Assembly: GCF_001680005.1 (NCBI RefSeq)
Contig: NC_033564.1
Coordinates: forward strand, 2,294,001 to 2,358,000
DNA: 64,000 nucleotides
Source of the DNA: Plasmodium coatneyi
Lineage: Eukaryota; Apicomplexa; Aconoidasida; Haemosporida; Plasmodiidae
Direction: 5' to 3'
Position numbers and translations under genes: made by a program. The notes under the pieces were generated by a model. The model did no database searches. It was given only the letters and a program-made list of their open reading frames with translations, and was not told the origin of the DNA. This document shows positions 10,722-19,373 of this stretch, one piece after another; within the stretch, counting starts at the first letter, position 1; each line of letters opens with the position of its first letter.

Positions 10722-13348
10722 ATGCGGAAATGTCCCACCGTGTTGCTCCTGTTTGTGGTTCTCCTGCCAATAGTGAGTAAAATAGTTAACGGAAAGAAGA
10801 GTAGCTTGGTGAGGAAGGATACCATATGGGGTTACAACACGAAGGTGAAAAGGAAGAAACGATTTAAGGTAGTAACGAATAGGGGGAAGACCGAACTAGA
10901 CCGGCTGGGGGATACCCCCCTATGTGGTGCCGCACGAAATGGGGAACATTTGAACATCGCGTTGCGGAATGGAGGGCTGAGGGAGGCACGTCTAAACGGT
11001 TATCAGAAGATGACGTTTCTGTTGCAAAAAAACGATTCATGCAGGAAGTACACAGCAACGACGCGTAGTCCCCAGAGGACAATACTTGGCGGTGAAAAAT
11101 ATCGAGCAATGCTAGGGATAGTCTTTAAAGGCACTCACCTTTGCAGCCAGAGGGAAAAACCGATAAGCAGTGTTATATGTGAAAAGGAATCAACTGGAAG
11201 GGGTGCAGAAAATTGTCTGTCTTCCTTTTTTAACAAGATAAAAAAAGGAATGAACAAATATGTAGACCAAGTGAACAAGTATCTGGAGGAAGACAACATG
11301 TTGAATTTTTTGTGGGTATGTAAAAATGTCTTGTGTAAAAAAAAAATAATTTTTTTAACATTTTTTGTAATGATAAATAGCGCAATTATTAGTATCACAA
11401 TACCTCGATGTGATAATTTGATATTCCAACATGTATCAAATAGAAGGTTCGATAATTTTGGGCGTCTTCTACTGAATTGTATTTTGGTGAGAGTGATTAA
11501 CATGAGTTTGTGTGCGATGCGGAACTACATTTTCATGATTACCAGTTCGGACTCCCTAAAGGAAGTGAAAAAAATCTTGTTCCAAGTTTATATCCATAAG
11601 GACAGTGAATACTATGACCAAATGGATCACAGCGAAATTGTGAACAGGGTAACTTTGGAAGCACACGACTTTGCAGACATCATCCCCTATTATATAAACC
11701 CATTCATAAGGAATTTTTTTTCCATCATTTTAAATTTTTCGTATATGTTTTACTTGAATTATAAATTATCGTCAGTCATTATGAGTTGCTTTTTCATTTC
11801 CTCCGTGCTTACGATAATTTCGACGAAGCTGAAGAAGAGGAGGATAAAATCCATAAACAGGGAGAAAAGCAGAAACACGAAAATATCGCTGGAGGCACTG
11901 AGCAATATTAATGTGATCAAACTGTTCAGTACTGAACTGTATGAGTGCAGTAAATATTCCCAGTCGTTGGGGGACATTCTGGGTCTTCAAATTAAGAAGG
12001 AGCGTTTTAACCTCCTCCACATGGTGATAAGCAAGCTGTTTGTTTTGGTAACATATCTACTCATTCTGGTAAAGGGGGATGCACTCTTAAGGGGGAACGA
12101 AATTGACAGGAATACCTTCACGTCTTTTTTCTTTTACATAAATAATATATACTCGTATATTGATATTCTGGACTACTACATAGACATATGCGACATTGTG
12201 AATCAATACCGCCACATCATCCGGCTGATCAAGGAGCGGGCGCAGACAGGGGGGGGGCACATTGAACCGTCTGCTAGTAACTCCTCCGACTTGGGCAGTT
12301 GCCCCTCTAATAACAACGCAACTGCGAAACGAATGGATCTACACTTAGACAGGACCGCGCGAAGCAGCGAATCCGACGTGGTGCTGCAATTCAAGAACGT
12401 CTTCTTCAAATACAAAAATACAAACAACTACGTTTTGAAAAATCTTAATTTCAAAATTTTAAAAAACACAAATAATGTCATCCTGGGAAAAAGTGGAGGG
12501 GGAAAATCAACGCTGCTAAAGTTGATGCTAAATTTTTACAAATGCTCCAAGGGGAAGGTGTACCTTTATAACAAGCCAATTAGCCATTACAGGGGAAGAG
12601 AAATTATGGACAAAGTTTCCTACGTCCAACAGGATTGGAAGCTACTTAAAGGGACGATAAAGGAAAATCTGACCTATGGCATCACAGACGATTACACCAA
12701 TTTTGACATGCTTGATTTGATTAATATTTCCAAGTGTTGTACTTGTCATGAGTATATAAGCAGACTGAGGAAGAGGTACGAAACGATTATTTCGAATAGG
12801 ACCGAATTGCTAACTTCCTCTCAAAAGCAGAAAATTTGTATAGCCAGAGCGCTAGCCAGGAATCCGAAGGTACATACTTTTTTTTTTTTTTTTTAGCTAG
12901 TTCATAATAATGGGAGGTTTAGCTAGCTACAGGCTATATTCACATCCTTTTTTTTTTTTTTTTTTTTTTTTTTGTCATGCTGATTGTTTCCATTTGTTTT
13001 GGCGTCTTCTCTGCAGATCCTCCTCTTGGATGAGTCCACCTCAGCCGTGGACAAGGACAACGAACGAGTCATTTTCCAAAACATAAGACAGAATTCGCTT
13101 TTTAAAGACCTAACTATAATTCGCATAACGCATAAGAAGGCCAATTTGGACTTGGCGGACAACATTTTCGTTCTGAAGGGTAGGCCGTTCAGCGCATCTT
13201 TTTTTGTGCAGCATTGATTTGTGTGTGCACCAGAGGAGAAGCTTCGTCGTGGTAAAATACTCGTTGCGAAATTCGTTTAAATGGTGCGCATTTTTTTTTT
13301 TTTTTTTTTTTTACAGAGGGGTACATAAGCAGACAAAAAAATGTTTAG
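10722..13348 (+). CDS. ABCB3: ABC transporter, B-family half-transporter (3 exons, 780 aa)
   Basis: An ATP-driven half-transporter with one TMD and one NBD. Exons are 10722-12869, 13017-13179 and 13317-13348, giving 781 codons. The start MRKCPTVLLLFVVLLPIVSK is a signal-peptide-like helix followed by a basic stretch, the bipartite layout of apicoplast-targeted proteins. Hydrophobic segments of the TMD begin near residue 205. Walker A GKSGGGKS is at 589-596 and the Q-loop is in VSYVQQDWKLLKGTIKENL. Walker B ILLLDEST begins exactly at the exon 1/2 junction. The D-loop is SAVD and the H-switch is RITHKK. The signature is LTSSQKQ, not LSGGQ. Half-transporters act as dimers, so a degenerate signature suggests one working and one crippled ATP site. 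The ABCB3 name rests on remembered synteny beside the dynamin gene. Confidence 0.88.
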
Positions 13349-13614
13349 TGTGTTAAACGGGAAAGTTTGCGAAGGTGATAAATGGCGCCACTGTCAGCGT
13401 GTGCATTGTCATTAAAGTTTGAATTTGTCCTAGTTGGTACTTTGCCCGTCGGAAGTACTTGAAAAAGGGGCGTCAAAAATAATAGACGCGCGTAAATGTT
13501 CGGAGATGGGGAAAAGCCCATTGGGAAAGTCGTATGGCACATCGTTTGACGTGTCGCATGACAAATCGCCTTACCCCTTTGGAAAACCTTCCGACACCCT
13601 TCTTCGCTTTTTTT

Positions 13615-16055
13615 TTAGTCGTACACTATTTTTTTGCACAGCCTGAAATTGAACAGGGTGGGATGAAGGAAAAAAAAAAAAAAATGAGTTACCACATTTG
13701 GGGGCGTTATAACGTGGCCGTACTTTCCATGATGCTACTTTTTGAAGCGTTCCGCGAAACTCTCTTCTCATTTTAAAGTCCATTTAGGGACTTATTTTTT
13801 GCACTTTTTTGCTTCGTTTATAGTATATATAGAGTGCCATTTGGCCCCGTTTGCTCACCTTAGGGTGCCGGACAGCCCCTTGTTGTCCTCCAGCTCCTGC
13901 GATATGTGCGAGCAGAACATGCTGAGGAACTGGGCGTCCTTTTCGGAGAAGGAAACTTTATCCTTCGCGTTGAGCGCCACCACGACGGCTTTGATGGATT
14001 CCTGACATGGGGGGTGGACAGAGAAAGCATGAATGGGGGAGTTGGACCAGTGGGTATGGCGCCGGTTGGATATGTGCCAATGTAGGTACACTGTAGAGGG
14101 GGGTTCTCTCCACTTACGTCTAGGCCAAACACCGGTGCGGCAATGACCTGGTGGACGTCAATTCTCTTTCCGTCGATTTGGAAGTCCTGATTTTTGAGAA
14201 AATGCAGGGAATTTTCATTGTTCCTACGCCCTTGGGGTGCGTCCCCTGGGAGGGATAGTTCTGTCCCTCCGTTTGTTTGCTCACTAGGAGGTAGATCTTC
14301 CCCGATTTTATCCTTCTGCGTACTCGGCTTATACGAATGAGCGAAGTTTTTCATAAGGCTCCCACTTTCGTAGTTGATAAGTTTCCCACTTTTATAAACA
14401 TGTCCAATGATGTCCTCATCAAGGGGGAACCGCACAATGGTGTTATTGATGAGCGAGTAAAAATTACGAGCGCCTTCATCAACAACAAATAAAAAGGCAT
14501 AATTTGAATTTACAAATTTTGGAAGCTGAGTAGAAACCAAGTGGAAGAGACTTTTATCCACATTGTTAATTTTGTTATTTTTTTTTTTTTTTTTTTGTCT
14601 TTTTTTTTTTTCTTCTAATTTGTTACTATCGATAAAGAAAAGGGGGATCATGCCTAGTAGACATCCTATGGCTATCCCTATGGCACTTCCAATATAGTAG
14701 TATCGTCTAGTTCTGTTCATTTTCAGTTGTTTATTCGTTAAATTTATCCTGGGGAATCCTATATAAACGATGATTTTTTCTATGTACCCTCCAATGAATA
14801 TTCCCAAAACATCGCTGGTTAGATTTCCCAAGCCTGCTGCAGCCAAGGTGCTGAATCCTAGAAAGACGCAGAAGGTAGAATCGAATAGGTCCCCTGCAAT
14901 AATCATAAAGGAGTTATCAACAAAGCCGAAACAGATAAATGGGATGCACCCTGAGAGGGCTACTAAGATTAAGTCGTGCCTCTTTATATTCATTTCTCCC
15001 TTCTCGTGGGACTTTTCTTCGAACGTTTTTTCACCATCTTTGCAGCTGTAGTAGTCGCCCTTTTTGGACACCAGTTTGTCGTTCTTTTTGCACTTGTTTG
15101 TGTGGTCCGTTTTGCTTTGTGCACTGGAGGGTGAATTTCCCCCGTGCTTATTTGGGTTCACATCATTTGGGTGAATTTCGCAACTTGCTCCTTTCACATG
15201 CGCGAACGTGTTTTCACCGTTTGACTGGCCACGTTCATGCGCCTTTGTATTCTGTTCAAGGTGTAGAGGCGGTCTCCCACTGGAGGGGAATATCCCCTGA
15301 TCATTCGACCTTTCGACCTGTCTGATCCTTCTACTTCTTCGACCTATCAGACGGGCACTCCTCAGGTTTCCGCCCCTTCGGTGTCTGATTACCTTCGTGT
15401 GGAATGAACTAATGTTGGTGAGCCATCCCCATTGAGTGTGCCTGTCCCGGGTTATGTTGTTTCCAGAAAGGGTGTGTCGAAGAGAATCGCCATTTTGATT
15501 AATCAGTTGGTTCTTTTCTGCTCTGCCGCTTCCCTGTTGTGAATTTTTCGCCAGCTGAAGAACTGTGTGTGAATTCCCCTTTTTGCGATAGGTCCCTATC
15601 CCATACTTATAATAGTTGCGATGCTCCTTCCTTTTCTTCCTCCTAATTAAACAAATGTTTTGCTTTTTTTTAATGGCGCTTTTTATCTGAGTTTGCAAGT
15701 AATACTTGGGGGTCAGGTAAAAAAAACATTTTTCGAGAAATGCGTTTTTTCTTTCCGTGGAGCGGAAGCTGTGCACATATTTCACGTTTTTTTTTAAATT
15801 GGAAAAATCACTTAATTGAGTGAACTGCCGGTGCGCATGATGTTGATTGAAACACACGTTGCAGGTTAAAGACTTTTTAAGGAAATTATTTATCACTAAA
15901 TTGTGTAAGGCGATGAAATTTCTCCTTTTCTGTTGTAAGAAAAAGGAGTTGCTATTCGATAGACGGGAGGAGAAATGTTGGACGCACATTTTCTTGGCGA
16001 GCGAGGCAGTGTGCGGGGGGAAAATGTAACAACAGGAGGAAAAAAACACACGCAT
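13615..16055 (-). CDS. TMEM65-like membrane protein fused to a GAF-like domain (3 exons, 702 aa)
   Basis: Exons are 16055-14118, 14001-13859 and 13642-13615, giving 703 codons; the last adds only RLCKKIVYD. Residues 1-300 are basic and disordered, with a hydrophobic start (MRVFFSSCCYIF) that could target an organelle. Residues about 365-470 resemble TMEM65: CFGFVDNSFMIIAGD (Asp380), then LGFSTLAAAGLGNLTSDVLG, then a second helix pair (GSAIGIAIGCLLGMIPLFFI). Human TMEM65 is a mitochondrial inner-membrane protein linked to Na/Ca exchange. Residues about 490-702 look like a GAF domain (FLFVVDEGARNFYSL ... VVVALNAKDKVSFSEKDAQF), a ligand-binding fold. A Lys run lies between the two domains. An alternative ATG is at 15989. 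The 3' end converges on the ABC transporter gene 266 bp away. Confidence 0.85.
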
Positions 16056-17646
16056 ATAAATATGTAAGTATACGCTTATGCATACGACGTTGTAGTGGCG
16101 CGGTGGATTGGGAAAATACAATACTAAATGCTTTTCCGTGGAAAAAAAAAAAGTTAAAAAGTGCTGTGTGCTTTTTTTTTTTTAATTTAACAATATGAAT
16201 AAAACAAATGTTTGCATAAAAAATTGTTGCGCTGCGCCAGCGTTCTGGGAGAGGAATTCATTAAGAATGGGGAATTAAAAAAGTGCAGGAAAAAAAGTAC
16301 GGCAAGGACACATGTGCAGTGCGTAATGCTAGTATGTTCGTGAAAAAATGGCACAACTGTGTAGCTCTTCTGTTAAGTGTTTATTAAAAAGGACAGAACA
16401 AATGAGGGGGTTCCTCTTGGAAGATGAAGCAAATAGGCAAATGTGTTTCGTTCTACAAGAGGGACTGCATGCTGTGTCATGTGTCGTGTCGCGGTGGGGC
16501 CCATGGAGGAGGTGAATTTTCCACCTTTTTTTCCGGAGCGCTTTGTGATGTGCTTTTCGCATACTTGTCCGTATTTTTCTCGTACTTTTTTGTGTCACTT
16601 TTCACGCGATTTATTTTTTCTTCCCTTTTTCATTTTTCATTCTTTAATCTGGGGGAAAAAAGAAGCCAAGTAGTGACCATAGCGACCATGGTGACCAGGT
16701 GACCATAGGGAGATTTACCTCTTTTGACTGTTGCCAGCGGGGCACCGCGTCAGGACGAGCACCCAAATTGGGGGATCCATGTATACACTCCTTACTTTAG
16801 CAGTAGTGTACTCCCAGACATATTTTCCCTGCACATGTCCTCACATGAACAGTTTGTTTTTTGCAATTCGCAGAGTTTTCCTCGTTTACCTTCTTTTCCA
16901 TGGCATATGGGGATTCCCCGTGGATGGCTACTAGTATGCTTTGGAGCCGCTATAGGGGAGTACCGCATTTGCATGCGAAGGTATATAAGTGGTACGCACA
17001 TTCAAGCGCATCCCTGTGCAGGCAACGGTCATTACAAATGAAGTGTGAATTCCCTCCAATTTGAACAAATAAAAAAAAAAGGGGGGATAGGGAAATTACC
17101 TCAGCTGTGTAAAATTAATTCAGCGTGAAATGCGGAAAATAGCGGATTATGCTCCTCGGTTTGGAAAGCACGCGGGGAGAGCCCAATCGGTGAAGAAGTT
17201 AAAACGGGCAAAGTTAAAATGGTGGAAAAATTGCTAAGCAAATGTGTGGAGGTCCTGGATGCGAGCTTCCCTTATTTCTTCGCAGCTGCTAATTTTACCG
17301 AGAATTTCCAGCGTGCTTGTGTGTATGCTTAAACTTGCTTCCCTTTCGTACGCCCAACACACGTGCCGCATTGAACAAATCACCATTTAAGGGTTTCCTT
17401 TTTTTTTTTTTTTCCACATTGAACACATTCCTATTTAAAATATGTATTAAAAAAAAAAAAAAAAAAATTTCCATTTTGGGTATAGCTAGCTAGCAATTTG
17501 TTAGTACATTATGAGGCACAAAGGATGGTACTGAAGGTCCTTTCTCTTTGTGTGCATTTATTTGGGATGAGACGCAGACTGCGGGGGAAGGAAAACCGGC
17601 CGATTGGCAAAACAGGGAATGGACATAAGGGAAGACGCCTAACAGA
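16056..17646. other. divergent promoter region, 1.6 kb
   Basis: This spacer lies between the TMEM65-GAF gene (-) and the methyltransferase gene (+), so it should hold both promoters. A GCTAGCTAGC word is at 17485-17494, about 150 bp before the methyltransferase ATG, beside a 17-base A run. Some frames look mildly coding: an ATG frame at 16348-16515 (+, 55 aa, MAQLCSSSVKCLLKRTEQMR...) and a plus-strand frame near 16724-17041 with a hydrophobic stretch (GWLLVCFGAAIGEYRI). I could not link them by splice sites into a gene. Confidence 0.45.
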
Positions 17647-18834
17647 ATGACGAATTGCATTTTCAGCAACACGGAAAAGAAGGAACTGCAGATTTTGAAG
17701 AGGCACTTTAGGGTTACCCACCCAGGTGTAGTCCAACCAGACAAGGTCATATACAAAAGGAAGAGGGGGAAGAGGGTGAGACAGGAAATTTACCTGCATG
17801 GGAATTACCCCAACTATTTTTATGAAAGGTACTGGAAGAGGAAAAAAAAGTGCGAAGAAATCACCCCAAGTGGGGAAGTCACCCAAGGGGAAGATGAAGA
17901 GGTCAAGGAGAAGAAGGAACCAGATAAGCAATGCAAAGCGAAGGAACGAATTTGCAAAGTGGTTGACGTTGCCGAGACGGATAAGAAGCAAATCATCGAT
18001 GATTATAGATTAACCCACGTGAATAATCTTATGAAAGGAATTTTTTATGGCAAGGACATCCTTGACATTGGCTGTAATTGTGGTGTAACCACCTTTTTGC
18101 TTAGTCTTAAATATAAGTGCAGAATTGTAAATGGCATTGACATTGATTACACCCTCATTAATAACAACATTACTTTGCTGAAATTTTTCATCGAATTTGT
18201 TTTAGTGTATAACAGCCAGAACCACATTGTCCCTTTTTTCCTGCGCCGCCGCAATTTGACGCAAATGCAGAGGGACATCTTCCTCGAGGTGCACCTACTG
18301 CGGGAGGCCATAAAAGGTGAAGCGACGGAGGGGGAAAAAAGTGATGTGTTGGGGGACAAAACCAGGAGGGACGAGAAAATGTCCCCCACGTGTGAGCACG
18401 TCTTCCCCTTCAATATATATTTCTCCTGCTCGAACATTTTTGACGATGTGTTCCAAACCGCGCAGAGCAAGTACGACGTAATTATTTGCTTCTCTGTGTT
18501 GAAATGGATACATTTAAACCATGGAGACGCTCAGGTGATTCTTTTTTTCGATCGCATCCACAGTCTGCTAAAAGAAGGAGGGCATTTCATCCTGGAGTAT
18601 CATAACGAAATAAAATACAAGGTTAAGAAATGTGACAGGGATTATTATACGCACGAGACAAATTTGAGTTATAAAAATTTTGATGCCATTGCTCGGGGGG
18701 CTTATCAAAATAGCAGTAGGATGAATCTCGTTGAACGTACCATTTTTGACGCCAACTGGGAAGAAGGCCCAAGTGGGAGGAAGAAAGGGGCCGGCATGTT
18801 CAGCAGAATTGTTTGCATTTATCAGAAGGTGTGA
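17647..18834 (+). CDS. Bin3/MePCE-type RNA methyltransferase (395 aa)
   Basis: Single exon with ATG start. The protein is a SAM-dependent methyltransferase of the Bin3 family; relatives methylate the 5' gamma-phosphate of 7SK or U6 RNA (MePCE) or the 5' monophosphate of tRNA-His (BCDIN3D). The family motif HGNYPNYFYERY is at residues 51-62. SAM-binding motif I, ILDIGCNCGVTTF, is at 138-150. The acidic loop NGIDIDYTLI is at 162-171. The family signature CFSVLKWIHLNHGD is at 281-294 (VTKWIHLNWGD in animals), followed by LLKEGGHFILEYHNEIKY. A charged, low-complexity insert occupies residues 70-115 and a second lies near 220-250, usual for this genus. The RNA substrate cannot be told from sequence. 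Confidence 0.9.
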   Translation: MTNCIFSNTEKKELQILKRHFRVTHPGVVQPDKVIYKRKRGKRVRQEIYLHGNYPNYFYERYWKRKKKCEEITPSGEVTQGEDEEVKEKKEPDKQCKAKERICKVVDVAETDKKQIIDDYRLTHVNNLMKGIFYGKDILDIGCNCGVTTFLLSLKYKCRIVNGIDIDYTLINNNITLLKFFIEFVLVYNSQNHIVPFFLRRRNLTQMQRDIFLEVHLLREAIKGEATEGEKSDVLGDKTRRDEKMSPTCEHVFPFNIYFSCSNIFDDVFQTAQSKYDVIICFSVLKWIHLNHGDAQVILFFDRIHSLLKEGGHFILEYHNEIKYKVKKCDRDYYTHETNLSYKNFDAIARGAYQNSSRMNLVERTIFDANWEEGPSGRKKGAGMFSRIVCIYQKV

Positions 18835-19373
18835 AAAGTGGGATTTACGCCAGTGCACATGGACATACCTGTTCATTTTTGTTTGTGTCCTTTCTTTATG
18901 CATTACGCATGCTCGTATGTATGAACAGGGGGTATGCCACTCGGACGGGAAGCAATCATTTGTACCGTCACACCTTAAAGGCATATGTCTTTATTTGTCA
19001 ATTTTGTTACGTTGGTAGAGGTGCGTCTGCTCAGGTGAGCGCGTGTAGACGCCAAAGCGGCACCAACCCACCTGGCGAAATATTTACCAGCACATTTTCA
19101 ACAAAAAAAAAAGTTACCTCTGTTTAAAAGGAATACATGGGATCGTACATGCTTGTATAAGCAGGGGACGCAAAAGGGTGAGACCGCAAAGCGGAGCAAA
19201 CACATCCGGGGAGGAGATATACACAGGGGGGGGATGAAGTTCCACTGGGGAAAATTTACGAGCATGGCAGCATGGCAGTATAGCAGCGTGAGAAATTAGG
19301 TATGCCCCAACTTCGCCTCCTCATCCGCCGCTCATACGGTACAAACACAAGGTGTGGCCACGCGATGACGACG
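18835..19373. other. convergent 3' spacer
   Basis: A gene-free stretch between the converging methyltransferase and RPC3-like genes. It should contain both 3' UTRs. Only short ORFs without motifs are seen. Confidence 0.6.

Noticed and set aside
16724..17041. Plus-strand frame with a hydrophobic stretch
   Set aside because: Non-ATG start and no splice sites found to join it to the ATG frame at 16348 or to any other exon.
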